From positions 1-64,000 of the forward strand of contig JABIFX010000112.1 of assembly GCA_018650445.1 (NCBI GenBank): 64,000 nucleotides of DNA, written 5' to 3'. This document shows, piece after piece, positions 52,840-62,280 of this stretch. The stretch is from Fidelibacterota bacterium (GTDB lineage: Bacteria > Fidelibacterota > UBA8477 > JABMPR01). The notes under the pieces were generated by a model. The model was not told where the DNA came from, did no database searches, and saw only the letters and a program-made list of their open reading frames with translations. The position numbers and the translations under genes are program-made. The number at the start of each line of letters is the position of its first letter. Positions within the stretch are counted from its first letter, which is position 1.

Positions 52840-53910
52840 ATGTTACGTAAATGGATTGAGCCTGTCCTACTCATACTCCTTTTTGGTGTTGTTTATTTTT
52901 CACCGATTCAATCGGCCACCAGACCGGTGTTTTATGGCGAGTTCAATAATTTGGACGGAAGCTTGTATGCTGTTCGCATCTTTGATATGCTACTCTCTGT
53001 TGCATTGGTTATGTTGGTGGCACGAACCCTAATCCCCAGGCGTTTAAACATAAATAGTCTTCTACAGGTTGCCGGGTTATTTCTGGGTTTGCTACTGCTG
53101 AGTTCAGGTTTGGAATGGGTCTGGGACCAACTGACTCTGAGGGCGTTCAATTTGCCTACTAGACCGGGAGAAGTGTCTGATAAGATGTTGCTGACCTCCC
53201 GCAAAGAGATCTTGAATTTGACTATCCTCTCTGGAAATGTGCTGGTCATGGTTGGCGGCATCTTTTATGGACTTATGCGCGACCGTAATCAACAGATGCA
53301 CCGCCAGGAACGTCTGGAACTGGAAAATCTGGCAGCCGAAGTGAAATATCTACGTTCCCAGATCAATCCTCATTTCCTTTTTAACACCCTGAATAACATC
53401 TATGCCATTACCCAACGCCATGATGACCAGGAAGGCAGTGATGCATTATTACGTCTCTCTGGACTCATGCGCTACATGCTATATGATAGTGAAGGAGACT
53501 TGACTGGCCTCGAAAAAGAGATAGACCACTTGCAGAATTACATGGATCTTATGTTGCTCAAGTATAGCAAGGACGATCCACCAAAAGTTGAGTTGGTGAT
53601 TAACGGTTCCCCAGATGCTATTCAAGTGGCACCACTCATGCTTCTACCATTTGTGGAAAATGCCTTCAAACATGGAATTAACAATCAAGGGAAAGGGTGG
53701 ATCCACATCCTGCTGAACACCTCAACGGACAAACTCAGCTTTTCTGTTGAGAATTCACGCTTCCCGGAACGACATGCATCCAGTGACCATAAGGGAATCG
53801 GTCTTGAGAATGTGAAACGACGATTGGAACATCACTATGCCGATAGGCATAAGCTCTCTATCGATGAATCAGCGGATAAATATAGTATAAAATTGGAGAT
53901 TCAAGTGTGA
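52840..53910 (+). CDS. LytS-type sensor histidine kinase
   Basis: A 356-residue membrane sensor kinase. Four hydrophobic helices occupy about 7-20, 46-62, 74-90 and 127-145, with no obvious extracellular sensor. A coiled-coil linker follows (RQERLELENLAAEVKYL). The His_kinase domain has the phosphoacceptor His178 in QINPHFLFNTLNN. The ATP lid contains LPFVENAFKHGINN and GIGLENVKRRLEHHY. It overlaps the response regulator by four bases. Its ligand is unknown. Such pairs in this group often control envelope or transport genes. Confidence 0.93.
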   Translation: MLRKWIEPVLLILLFGVVYFSPIQSATRPVFYGEFNNLDGSLYAVRIFDMLLSVALVMLVARTLIPRRLNINSLLQVAGLFLGLLLLSSGLEWVWDQLTLRAFNLPTRPGEVSDKMLLTSRKEILNLTILSGNVLVMVGGIFYGLMRDRNQQMHRQERLELENLAAEVKYLRSQINPHFLFNTLNNIYAITQRHDDQEGSDALLRLSGLMRYMLYDSEGDLTGLEKEIDHLQNYMDLMLLKYSKDDPPKVELVINGSPDAIQVAPLMLLPFVENAFKHGINNQGKGWIHILLNTSTDKLSFSVENSRFPERHASSDHKGIGLENVKRRLEHHYADRHKLSIDESADKYSIKLEIQV

Positions 53911-54626
53911 CCAGTCTGGTAAGATGTATCATCGTTGATGACGAGCATGGTGCTATCGAGATCCTGGAAAAGTATGTTTCCAAAGTAAGTTGGCTACAGC
54001 TGGATGCCACCTTCAGTGATCCCCTTGAGGCTTTGAACCATCTTTCACAAAACAGCGTAGATCTGGTCTTTATGGATATCAATATGCCGGATCTCAGTGG
54101 TCTTCAATTGTCCCGATTGATCCCTGACGACAATACGGCGGTCATTTTTTGCACTGCGTACTCCGAGCATGCCGTGGAAAGTTATGAGATCCATGCCCTG
54201 GACTACTTGCTAAAACCCATTCCATTTGATCGGTTTCTAGCAGCGGTTAACAAATTTTCAAGGCGGGAACCTGAGACCCCAATTCGTGATAGCAAAACGG
54301 GAAAAATCAATCATAAGATATTCATCAAGAGTGGTTCACAGATTCACCAGGTGGATACACACAAAATCTCGCTCATTCGCAAAGATGGTCATTACATCAT
54401 TTTCAAGATCGATGGCAAGGAATTACTGTCCCGGATGACATTTGCTCAACTACTCGATCTGCTACCAGGAGATGAATTCATACAGATCCACCGTTCCTAT
54501 CTGGTGGCTATCCCCAGAATTGAGGTGATCCACAAACAGTTTGTGCAGATTGATGGGAAGGAGATACCCATCGGCGATTCCTACAAGCACGCGTTTTTCG
54601 AGAAGGTTAAGTTTATCGGGAATTGA
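53907..54626 (+). CDS. LytTR family response regulator
   Basis: A 239-residue regulator started by GTG inside the kinase stop region. The receiver domain (1-120) has acidic DDE at 11-13, phosphoacceptor Asp57 in FMDINMPDLSG, Thr/Ala in FCTAYSEHA, and Lys in LLKPIPFDR. The LytTR DNA-binding domain (about 140-238) shows DGHYIIF and FIQIHRSYLVAI. It is translationally coupled to the LytS-type kinase and followed directly by a strong terminator, so the operon has two genes. Confidence 0.95.
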   Translation: MTSLVRCIIVDDEHGAIEILEKYVSKVSWLQLDATFSDPLEALNHLSQNSVDLVFMDINMPDLSGLQLSRLIPDDNTAVIFCTAYSEHAVESYEIHALDYLLKPIPFDRFLAAVNKFSRREPETPIRDSKTGKINHKIFIKSGSQIHQVDTHKISLIRKDGHYIIFKIDGKELLSRMTFAQLLDLLPGDEFIQIHRSYLVAIPRIEVIHKQFVQIDGKEIPIGDSYKHAFFEKVKFIGN

Positions 54627-54634
54627 TGGAATAA

Positions 54635-54662
54635 AAAAGGGCTGTCAATTGACAGCCCTTTT
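54635..54662. terminator. Bidirectional intrinsic terminator
   Basis: A perfect palindrome, AAAAGGGCTGTCAA joined to TTGACAGCCCTTTT, lies between the LytTR gene and a convergent lipoprotein gene. The A/T tracts make it functional on both strands. Confidence 0.9.
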
Positions 54663-54683
54663 CATAAGTCTTTGGAACGGAAT

Positions 54684-55262
54684 CTACTTGGTTTCACCCA
54701 TGGCAGCTTCTAATTCCTTAAAAGCCTGTGAAGCTTTGAATTCAGCATAGAGTGCTTCTTCATTTTTAATTACATTTACCACAGCAGTGCTAACGGCATC
54801 TTTTTTCAAACCAAGTTGAACATAAGCAATCCAGGAGCCACCAGACTTTTCATAGGGATATCGTTTTAACACGGTAACACCATTCAAGGTATTGTCAGTA
54901 ACTGTTTTTGAGGTGGATTGATAGAATTCAACAATCTGAGTATTCTCAGTCATGCCTGCTTCCTGGGTAAAGCTTTTTACCTGGCTTTTAACGCTGGCTG
55001 AAATGCGCTCAGAGAGCTCAACTTTGCCGGCCTGTTTGGCTTTGTCAATGGCTAGATCCATTTTGCGGGACTCACCCATTCCAACGGCATAGATATACAT
55101 ATCATCTTCTTCAGGGGGATTGGTAAACCAATCTGGTAAATCAGCTGGGCCCTTGGGATTGTTTGCATCTTTGGGCATGTCGATGACTTCTTTTCCACCT
55201 GAACAGTTAAGCATGACCAAAGCGGTCAGTACAATTAAAAAACTTAGTTTTACTATCTTCAT
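54684..55262 (-). CDS. LPP20-like lipoprotein
   Basis: A 192-residue lipoprotein. The signal MKIVKLSFLIVLTALVMLNC ends in Cys20; the lipobox is loose, with Asn before the Cys. GAGGAAAC precedes the ATG. The mature domain (about 42-165), opening PDWFTNPPEEDDMYIYAVGMG and then AIDKAKQAGKVELSERI, matches the LPP20/DUF4136-adjacent group that is common on bacterial outer membranes; the pattern 'W-F-x-N-P-P ... A-x-G ... A-x-x-x-A' is characteristic (opening residues given in two parts). Function is unknown. A C-terminal helix, AEFKASQAFKELEAAM, follows. Confidence 0.82.
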   Translation of the reverse strand: MKIVKLSFLIVLTALVMLNCSGGKEVIDMPKDANNPKGPADLPDWFTNPPEEDDMYIYAVGMGESRKMDLAIDKAKQAGKVELSERISASVKSQVKSFTQEAGMTENTQIVEFYQSTSKTVTDNTLNGVTVLKRYPYEKSGGSWIAYVQLGLKKDAVSTAVVNVIKNEEALYAEFKASQAFKELEAAMGETK

Positions 55263-55412
55263 GTTTCCTCCTAATTATTCAAACTCACTTTGGCGAAGCG
55301 ATTTGAATATAAGTTAATTCTTCCTGATATCATGAAAAAGTTGGTAATCGGTTTTGTTCCTGACTAATTTCCAATCATCGAGTAAACCTCAATATAAACA
55401 GATGGGATTATT

Positions 55413-58400
55413 ATGCACAAGACATGCCTTGTGTTGTTGGCTATATGCTTACATGCCAATGACATACGTATCTCTGAAGTGATGTCAAATCCTCAGGGAT
55501 CAGAATATGAAAATGAATTCGTAGAGATATTTAATGCCACAGATCATGTGATACAAATCAATGGCTGGGTTCTCAGCGATGGAAATGGAGTAGATACGAT
55601 CTCCCATTTATCAGGTCCAATTTGGATTCAACCCTCGCACTATGCTCTTATCGTGGATCCCGGATATATTTTTCTTACTGGACCATATCCTGATATTATA
55701 AATGATTCTCTTTCTATCTACACTATTTCCACAGATGCAAGCTTTGGAAGTGGAGGGCTTTCAAATGCAGGTGAATCTGTTATCATTCGCAGTCCAGATT
55801 CGTCTAGTTCAAGTGAAATGTCATGGACGACATCCACTGACAATGGGCATTCCTGGGAGCGAGTCTCCATCACCACGGCTGATTCGCTTAGCTCCTGGCT
55901 CCAGTCAATAGATATTAATGGGACTCCTGGGTATCGTAATTCAGTCACGCCGCCCCTGATAAATCTGAGTATAACTGGAATCGAATACGAGTCGATATTG
56001 GATACTGAACCTGTTGAAATAATACTTCACATCAAAAACCTGGGGGAGTACCTGATATCTCATTTCTCTGTTTACGTTTATCGTGATGATAATCAAAATG
56101 GTGAAAAAGATGAGGAGGAGTGGGAAATTAATGCTCACTACAATTCAGAACTGATTTCCCAGGAAGAACATAGAATTTCAATGACCTTGTTTCCACTCGC
56201 TCCAGGGTTGCATCAACTTGAAGCCAGAGTCTTCGTTGAAAACGATGAAGTTTCAGAAGATGATTCCCTCAGGTTTGAAATAATAGGATCATATCCCAAG
56301 GATATCATCAGCATCACTGAGGTAATGCATAGTCCCTCACCAGATCAACAAGGAGAGTGGGTGGAAATTCAGAATAGAAGTGGGGAGGCTGTTTCTTTGC
56401 AGGGATGGACGATGTCAGATGCGAGTCAAACTCGACACCCCATTAGCGATAGTCTTCTATTTATTGAACCGTTTGAATATTTATCCCTGTGTGCTTCCTT
56501 AAATATGGCAAATTATTTTGGTCTGGAGCCCTATGAGCTTCTTGAACTCAGCTCGTGGCCAAGCTTAAATAGCTCATCTGACTCCGTTCGATTATTTGAT
56601 GCAAGCGGCTATGTCGTAGCTTCAGTCTATTATCGAGGAAGTTGGGGTGAATCTGCTACCTCCCTGGAACGGCGTCATCCGGAGATTTTTCCTCATAAGG
56701 AGATAAACTGGACAGCCAGCACCCAGATCGATGGTGGAACCCCCTCTAGCATGAACACCCGACATCTGCTTCCTGTCGAAATTCGAATTGATGACATTCA
56801 TGTAGAGATACCCACACCGATTGGTCCAAATCAGGCTGAAGTATTTATTGAGTTTCAAAATCTGGGAATCGATACTCTGTATTCCTTGGAGCTTGAATCT
56901 GATGCCGATATCTACTGGTATGGGGCTTTATCTAGTTTCGGATCAGATTCGCTGATATTTACCAGCGCTCCCCTCTGGCCGGGTTATAACGAAATTCCAA
57001 TCCGCTTGATTCATGAAGGTGAGATTCTGGCTGATACCTCAGTTCAAGTAATATTGGGTTATTCACCTGGTCAAATAGCAATTAATGAGATTCACTATCT
57101 TCCCCATGAGGACCAAGTCGAGTTTCTCGAATTTGTAAATATCAGTTCAGTCGAAATGGATTTGAAGGGTTGGAGCTTTAAAGATCGCAGTGGAGCACGG
57201 GGTGAAGTGATTTCTAGTTTCCTAATTCAACCCGACAGTCTGTTTCTATGGACCGGTGATGCCAGCAAACTGCTGGATTGGACGCCCACCTTTGCCAAGA
57301 CCTGTGAGCTATCATCCTGGCCCAGTCTTAATAATAGTTCGGATTCAATTATCATCATGGACCCCCTGGGGTATCGAATGCTGGAGCATGCTTATCTCGC
57401 ACCCTCCAATGATGAACCAGGCAAAAGCCTGGAGCGTCTAGCGCTGTGGAAAGCTCAAGCATTAGAGTCCAGTTGGTCGATATGTCAGGATCCACTTGGA
57501 ATAACTCCTGGTCGGCAAAACTCTATGCTAATACCACCCCATAACCTCGCTGTCCAGGATTTGGTGATTCTAGATTCGATTCTGTGGAAGGATACAGCCT
57601 TTTTCGCTCGGATTTCTATTATAAATGCTGGGGTGAATCTGGGGGATAATGCTGTACTTAATATCAAAATACATCATAATGGAACTCAGATAGGGGGATG
57701 GTCTGAGTTGCTGCCACCTATTGAGGCAGGGGATAGTTTAGCCTGGAATATTGAACTTATCTCAGAAATCTCTGGCTGGGTGTATCTTGAAGCTGAGGTT
57801 CAATTTGAGGGGGATGAAATACTTGGGGATAACTCGCAAATTCAGCTATTATTTATATCTGAAAACACCCCACCTTTTGTAATAAATGAAATCATGCCAC
57901 TGCCTATGAGTGATCAGAATGAGTGGATTGAGATTCATAATAGAAGTGCTTATACCATGGATATACTGGGGTGGCTCATAGCAGACAATTCGGGATCAGG
58001 AGTAAGTATCTCCGATACCAGTCTTCTGGTGGAAGCTTATGGGTATTTGGTGATAGGGAATGATCAAACTCTGGGTCCAGATATACTCGGTGGGGTTTAT
58101 CAGGGAATCCAGCACTTTCCCACACTGAATAATTCTGAAGAGTTGATCACTTTATCTGACCCACAGGGAATCCATATGGATGAAATGTCCTATAACTCAT
58201 CTACCGAGTTGGTAGTGGGACGCTCGATGGAACGAATTCGACCAGAGGCTTCAGGCCAGCATCCCGGAAATTGGAGTGTGTGCATTGACGATCAGGGCTC
58301 AACTCCTGGAGCTGAGAACAGTCTCTTTCTGGATATCCTTCCATCAGAGTTAAGCATTGACCTGGACCCCAACCCCTTCACGCCCGATGGGGATGGTCAT

Positions 58401-58658
58401 GCGGATCAAGTTGCCATTCAATACGAATTGCCATTTGAGCATGGACTGATGTCAGTAATGGTATTTGATATGGCAGGCCGGAAAATTGCAGAACCAGTGC
58501 AAATAAAACCTGTAGGTCACCGGGGACAGGTGTTTTGGGACGGGGATGCAAATTATGGTGGAAAGGCAGTGACGGGGCTCTATATCATGAAGGTTTTATT
58601 TGATGACCAGGCTGGAAAAGTGTGGAGTTGCCTGCAGAAAGTATATTTAATCCGTTAG
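55413..58658 (+). CDS. Secreted modular protein with four lamin-tail domains and a C-terminal sorting domain
   Basis: A 1081-residue surface or secreted protein. Residues 1-15 are a signal peptide. Four lamin-tail (LTD-type) domains begin near residues 17, 297, 554 and 822, each opening like I-x-E-(V/I)-M ... E-(W/F)-(V/L)-E-I-x-N-x-S and continuing G-W-x-x-x-D. Three CARDB-like beta-sandwiches lie between them (near 180, 455 and 700). Residues about 980-1081 (DPNPFTPDGDGHADQVAIQY ... GLYIMKVLF ... VYLIR) are a FlgD-Ig-like/type IX-type sorting domain. The 260-280-residue period points to internal duplication; SSWPSLNxSSDS recurs in two repeats. No catalytic domain is present. LTDs occur in bacterial cell-surface and nuclease-associated proteins, so a structural or binding role is likely. 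Confidence 0.87.
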   Translation: MHKTCLVLLAICLHANDIRISEVMSNPQGSEYENEFVEIFNATDHVIQINGWVLSDGNGVDTISHLSGPIWIQPSHYALIVDPGYIFLTGPYPDIINDSLSIYTISTDASFGSGGLSNAGESVIIRSPDSSSSSEMSWTTSTDNGHSWERVSITTADSLSSWLQSIDINGTPGYRNSVTPPLINLSITGIEYESILDTEPVEIILHIKNLGEYLISHFSVYVYRDDNQNGEKDEEEWEINAHYNSELISQEEHRISMTLFPLAPGLHQLEARVFVENDEVSEDDSLRFEIIGSYPKDIISITEVMHSPSPDQQGEWVEIQNRSGEAVSLQGWTMSDASQTRHPISDSLLFIEPFEYLSLCASLNMANYFGLEPYELLELSSWPSLNSSSDSVRLFDASGYVVASVYYRGSWGESATSLERRHPEIFPHKEINWTASTQIDGGTPSSMNTRHLLPVEIRIDDIHVEIPTPIGPNQAEVFIEFQNLGIDTLYSLELESDADIYWYGALSSFGSDSLIFTSAPLWPGYNEIPIRLIHEGEILADTSVQVILGYSPGQIAINEIHYLPHEDQVEFLEFVNISSVEMDLKGWSFKDRSGARGEVISSFLIQPDSLFLWTGDASKLLDWTPTFAKTCELSSWPSLNNSSDSIIIMDPLGYRMLEHAYLAPSNDEPGKSLERLALWKAQALESSWSICQDPLGITPGRQNSMLIPPHNLAVQDLVILDSILWKDTAFFARISIINAGVNLGDNAVLNIKIHHNGTQIGGWSELLPPIEAGDSLAWNIELISEISGWVYLEAEVQFEGDEILGDNSQIQLLFISENTPPFVINEIMPLPMSDQNEWIEIHNRSAYTMDILGWLIADNSGSGVSISDTSLLVEAYGYLVIGNDQTLGPDILGGVYQGIQHFPTLNNSEELITLSDPQGIHMDEMSYNSSTELVVGRSMERIRPEASGQHPGNWSVCIDDQGSTPGAENSLFLDILPSELSIDLDPNPFTPDGDGHADQVAIQYELPFEHGLMSVMVFDMAGRKIAEPVQIKPVGHRGQVFWDGDANYGGKAVTGLYIMKVLFDDQAGKVWSCLQKVYLIR

Positions 58659-58730
58659 CGATTCAACTTGGTGAAAGCATGGTAATGCATATTTTAGACC
58701 TATTGCATTAACAAACCTTGGGAGTGAAAA

Positions 58731-59252
58731 ATCGTAGTTGAAAATACCAGTGGTTATTCAATCTGGCTCATTCCAGCAAAACCAGAATTTGAATACTTCC
58801 AAAACTTGATCACGCACCTCTCTGAGCGAGGAGTAGCGCCAGAATTTTCTCCACATATCACCTTGCTTGGTCAATTGACCCAAAACGTGGATTGGATTAA
58901 GGCAAAGTTAATTGATTTCACTCAAAACATAGAGCCCTTTCAGCTCAGTTTTAGTCATATCGGGATGTTCGATCAATTCTTCAGAAGTATCATCATGCAC
59001 ACCCATCTCAATCCAATTCTTGATCGTATACATGTCAGGGCGATGGAGCAATTTGAGGTAAAGACCAATAACACCTTTGTGCCACATCTGAGTTTGCTCT
59101 ATAGTCATCTCGAACTAGCCAACAAGAAATTGTTGATGGAGAGTATCGCCATTGGATCCCCTCTCACCGTGACCATAAAAGAGGCTGTACTGGTTGAAAC
59201 GAATGGTGCTCCGGGTCAGTGGCAGGAAGTCATTCGAATTCCATTTAGCTGA
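58731..59252 (+). CDS. 2H phosphoesterase (2'-5' RNA ligase-like), apparent ATC start
   Basis: A 173-residue protein of the 2H superfamily with two H-x-T/S motifs, HITL (His42) and HLSL (His119), expected to form the catalytic pair on two symmetric lobes. The first beta-strand, GYSIWLIPA, lies upstream of the first conventional codon (TTG 58806) and is needed for the fold. The frame is open only to a TGA at 58725. ATC 58731, six bases after GGGAG, is the best start. The substrate (cyclic phosphate RNA, ADP-ribose cyclic phosphate or other) cannot be read. A terminator follows its stop. Confidence 0.8.
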   Translation: MVVENTSGYSIWLIPAKPEFEYFQNLITHLSERGVAPEFSPHITLLGQLTQNVDWIKAKLIDFTQNIEPFQLSFSHIGMFDQFFRSIIMHTHLNPILDRIHVRAMEQFEVKTNNTFVPHLSLLYSHLELANKKLLMESIAIGSPLTVTIKEAVLVETNGAPGQWQEVIRIPFS

Positions 59253-59255
59253 CAT

Positions 59256-59286
59256 AAAAAAAAGCCCCGGCTTCCCGAGGCTTTTT
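59256..59286. terminator. Bidirectional intrinsic terminator
   Basis: AAAAAGCC (59259-59266) pairs with GGCTTTTT (59279-59286), with an inner CGG/CCG. A and T runs flank both sides. It separates the 2H phosphoesterase gene from pntB on the other strand. Confidence 0.88.
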
Positions 59287-59307
59287 CATAAATCAATCTA
59301 GAACGAT

Positions 59308-60696
59308 TTACTCTTCTTTGAGGGATTTCACAAGCCCGGTAACAACGGCCTTGGCATCTCCAAAGACCATCATTGTCTTATCATCAAAGAACAGTGGATT
59401 GGCTTCACCGGCAAAACCAGCACCCATGGATCGTTTGACAAACATGACGGTTCGGGCATAATCAACATTCAAAATAGGCATGCCGTAAAGCGGGCTGTCT
59501 TTTTTGGTCCGGGCGGCTGGATTGACAACATCATTTGCACCGATAATCAAAGCCACGTCTGTGTTCTGGAATTCATCATTAATGTCATCCATTTCGTAAA
59601 GCACATCATAGGGAACGTTGGCTTCTGCCAGCAAGACATTCATATGACCGGGCATTCTACCTGCCACAGGGTGAATGGCGTATTTGACGTCAATTCCCCG
59701 GGCTGTGAGCATCCCAGCCATTTCATGTAAAACATGCTGAGCCTGAGCAACAGCCAGACCATAACCAGGAACGATGATAACTGATTGGACAGTATCCATA
59801 ATCATGGCAGCGTCTTCGGCAGTGTAACGGGTCACAGTCTTTTGCTCGCCACCGCCAGTACCAGCGTCACCGGTGCTGTCATCTGTTCCCACAGCACCAA
59901 AGAGTACATTGAAAAGGCTGCGGTTCATGGCATCACACATTAACTGGGTCAAAATCAAACCAGATGCACCAACCAGAGCACCAGCAATAATGAGTACATT
60001 ATTGGACAGGACAAAACCAGTTGCTGAGGCAGCCAGACCGGAATAAGAATTCAATAGCGCAATAACTACAGGCATATCTGCGCCACCAATTGGAATTACA
60101 AAGGTGATACCAAAGATTGCAGCGGCGGCAATAATAAGTAGTGGCCACATAGGTATATCGGGAGCCATGACATACATGACACCAAAGATCACAACACCAA
60201 TCATGAGTAAAAAGTTAAGTATCTGATGCATTGGCAGCACGATGGGTCGACCTGGCATGAGACCCTGCAATTTAGCAAAGGCGATCAATGAACCGGTCAG
60301 TGTGACCGTACCAATAAACAAACTCAGAATGAGAGTAACATTCACATCCAATGTCACTGGAAGCGTGGTTGGCTCAAGATATTCTGAATAAGCCACCAGG
60401 GTCGAGGCGATACCACCAAACCCATTGAAAAGGGCTACCATTTGTGGCATGGATGTCATTTCGATTTTTTTGGCTACGACGCCACCAATGAGTCCACCAA
60501 CAACCATACCGACAATGATTTGAACGGGACCAGCTATGCCAGAGACCACCAGTGTGATTACAATAGCGATGGCCATAGCCATCATTGCATATTGGTTACC
60601 CCTGCGGGCAGTTTTAGCTGAACCAAGATACTTCAATCCTATAATAAAAAGTGCTGAAGCCAGGAGATAGGTGAACTGTTCTAAATAGATCATCAT
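59308..60696 (-). CDS. pntB: NAD(P) transhydrogenase subunit beta
   Basis: The membrane and NADP(H)-binding subunit of the proton-translocating transhydrogenase, which makes NADPH from NADH using the proton gradient. It has 462 residues. Residues about 1-270 hold roughly nine transmembrane helices. The NADP(H) domain (about 285-460) shows VPGYGLAVAQAQH, YAIHPVAGRMPGHMNVLLAE, IGANDVVNPAA and VDYARTVMFVKRSM. The start codon overlaps the pntAb stop by one base (TAATG). Confidence 0.96.
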   Translation of the reverse strand: MMIYLEQFTYLLASALFIIGLKYLGSAKTARRGNQYAMMAMAIAIVITLVVSGIAGPVQIIVGMVVGGLIGGVVAKKIEMTSMPQMVALFNGFGGIASTLVAYSEYLEPTTLPVTLDVNVTLILSLFIGTVTLTGSLIAFAKLQGLMPGRPIVLPMHQILNFLLMIGVVIFGVMYVMAPDIPMWPLLIIAAAAIFGITFVIPIGGADMPVVIALLNSYSGLAASATGFVLSNNVLIIAGALVGASGLILTQLMCDAMNRSLFNVLFGAVGTDDSTGDAGTGGGEQKTVTRYTAEDAAMIMDTVQSVIIVPGYGLAVAQAQHVLHEMAGMLTARGIDVKYAIHPVAGRMPGHMNVLLAEANVPYDVLYEMDDINDEFQNTDVALIIGANDVVNPAARTKKDSPLYGMPILNVDYARTVMFVKRSMGAGFAGEANPLFFDDKTMMVFGDAKAVVTGLVKSLKEE

Positions 60697-60995
60697 TAAG
60701 CTCCTTTCTCAGTCTTTTTATCTTTCTTAAACATGCCCAGCATGCGGTCTGTTACCATAAATCCACCAATCACATTGATCATGGCGAAAGCGATAGCCAG
60801 AACCCCGAGGACGGTACTTACTTTCCAATTATTGGCATTGGCTGCCAATAGGGCACCCACTACAGTAATACCAGAAATGGCATTTGAACCAGACATGAGG
60901 GGGGTATGCAGCAGTGGTGGAACCTTTGTAATCAACTCAAAACCGATAAAGACGGCGAGAGTGAAAACATAGATGGATACAATTAGACTTTCCAT
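60696..60995 (-). CDS. pntAb: NAD(P) transhydrogenase subunit alpha 2
   Basis: A 99-residue membrane subunit of the three-gene form of the enzyme. It carries the helices that in E. coli are fused to the end of PntA: IVSIYVFTLAVFIGFELI, TPLMSGSNAISGITVVGALL, and VLGVLAIAFAMINVIGGFMV. It overlaps both neighbours by one base, indicating coupled translation. Confidence 0.95.
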   Translation of the reverse strand: MESLIVSIYVFTLAVFIGFELITKVPPLLHTPLMSGSNAISGITVVGALLAANANNWKVSTVLGVLAIAFAMINVIGGFMVTDRMLGMFKKDKKTEKGA

Positions 60996-62137
60996 TATGC
61001 GTTCCCTCCAGTTATAGATTGTTTAACAAGATCATTCTGAATCTCTCCAGCGTGAGTGATGCAAGCTCCTGCAGTGACTTCTTCATCGAAATCAAGGGAG
61101 TTGTCTTCATTCTGAAAGATGTTTTTGAAAAGGTTGAGGAGGTTTTTTGAAAACATTCCACTACCATTGATGGGCAATGTAGCTGGTAGATTCAAAGTAC
61201 CAACAATGGTGACACCATGTTTAACCACAGTCTTGCCAGCCTCTGAGAGCTCACAATTTCCACCACCTTCAATGGCCAGATCAACGATAACTGAACCAGG
61301 TCGCATCATTTTTACCATTTCCTCAGTGATCAGGATGGGCGCTGCCTTACCAAAAATTTGAGCTGTAGTGATAATAACATCAACTTTGGGCAAGCGTGCG
61401 CCAATAGCTTCTTGCTCGGCAATCAGGAAGGCATCGGACTGTTGCTTCGCGTATCCACCCGTTGTTTCAACATTCTCTTCTGGAACTTCCATATGGACAA
61501 AAGTGGCTCCAAGACTCTTCACCTGCTCTTCGACGGCAGGCCGTGGATCAAAAGCTTCAACTCTTGAACCCAGACGTTTGGCTGTGGCAATGGCCTGAAG
61601 ACCTGCGACCCCAGCGCCTAATATAAATGTGGTAGCAGGTGGTATAGACCCTGCAGCTGTCATAAGCAGAGGAAAGATTTTCCCCAAATGGTTGGCAGAG
61701 ATAAGTACTGCCTTGTAACCAGCCAGGGTAGCCATAGAGCTCAGCGTATCCATGCTCTGTGCCCGAGAAATTCGAGGAATAAACTCGGTTGCAAAACTGG
61801 TAACCTTTTTTGCATTCATGGCATTGAGGGTTTCATGATTGCTCAGGGGAGCGAGATAACCCATGTAGATGGCTCCATCCTTCATCATTTTAACTTCATC
61901 AGTACTGGGTGGCTGAACTTTAAAGATGACATCTGCTCCTGCAAAAAGCGATTTCGCATCATCAACTATACTGGCTCCAGCCTTTACAAATTCATCATCT
62001 GAAATGAATGAGTTTGCTCCGGCATTCTTTTGTATGATGACTTCATGCTCCAAGCGAGTAAAGGCAGTAACCATTCCGGGTACCATCGCAACGCGGGTCT
62101 CTCCAGAAATTGTCTCGAGGGGTATACCGATTTTCAC
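60995..62137 (-). CDS. pntAa: NAD(P) transhydrogenase subunit alpha 1
   Basis: The soluble NAD(H)-binding subunit, 380 residues, related to alanine dehydrogenase. Key stretches are MKIGIPLETISGETRVAMVP at the start, the nucleotide loop LGAGVAGLQAIATAKRLGSR near 172, AFDPRPAVEEQVKSLGA, and TAQIFGKAAPILITEEMV near 262. It is the first gene of the pnt operon. The upstream gap to the CBS gene (143 bases) probably holds the promoter; no motif is clear. Confidence 0.96.
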   Translation of the reverse strand: MKIGIPLETISGETRVAMVPGMVTAFTRLEHEVIIQKNAGANSFISDDEFVKAGASIVDDAKSLFAGADVIFKVQPPSTDEVKMMKDGAIYMGYLAPLSNHETLNAMNAKKVTSFATEFIPRISRAQSMDTLSSMATLAGYKAVLISANHLGKIFPLLMTAAGSIPPATTFILGAGVAGLQAIATAKRLGSRVEAFDPRPAVEEQVKSLGATFVHMEVPEENVETTGGYAKQQSDAFLIAEQEAIGARLPKVDVIITTAQIFGKAAPILITEEMVKMMRPGSVIVDLAIEGGGNCELSEAGKTVVKHGVTIVGTLNLPATLPINGSGMFSKNLLNLFKNIFQNEDNSLDFDEEVTAGACITHAGEIQNDLVKQSITGGNA

Positions 62138-62280
62138 TGGGTCTCTCCTGTGTTGGTTTATATTACAATATTAGTATTATTTATCATGACGCCAAGATAT
62201 CTGAACACTTGCCCCTGACAAGAGGAGTTTTTGCCATTTTTATTGTTGTTTTGTACCGCTTCAAAGGCCGGGAATTGAAT

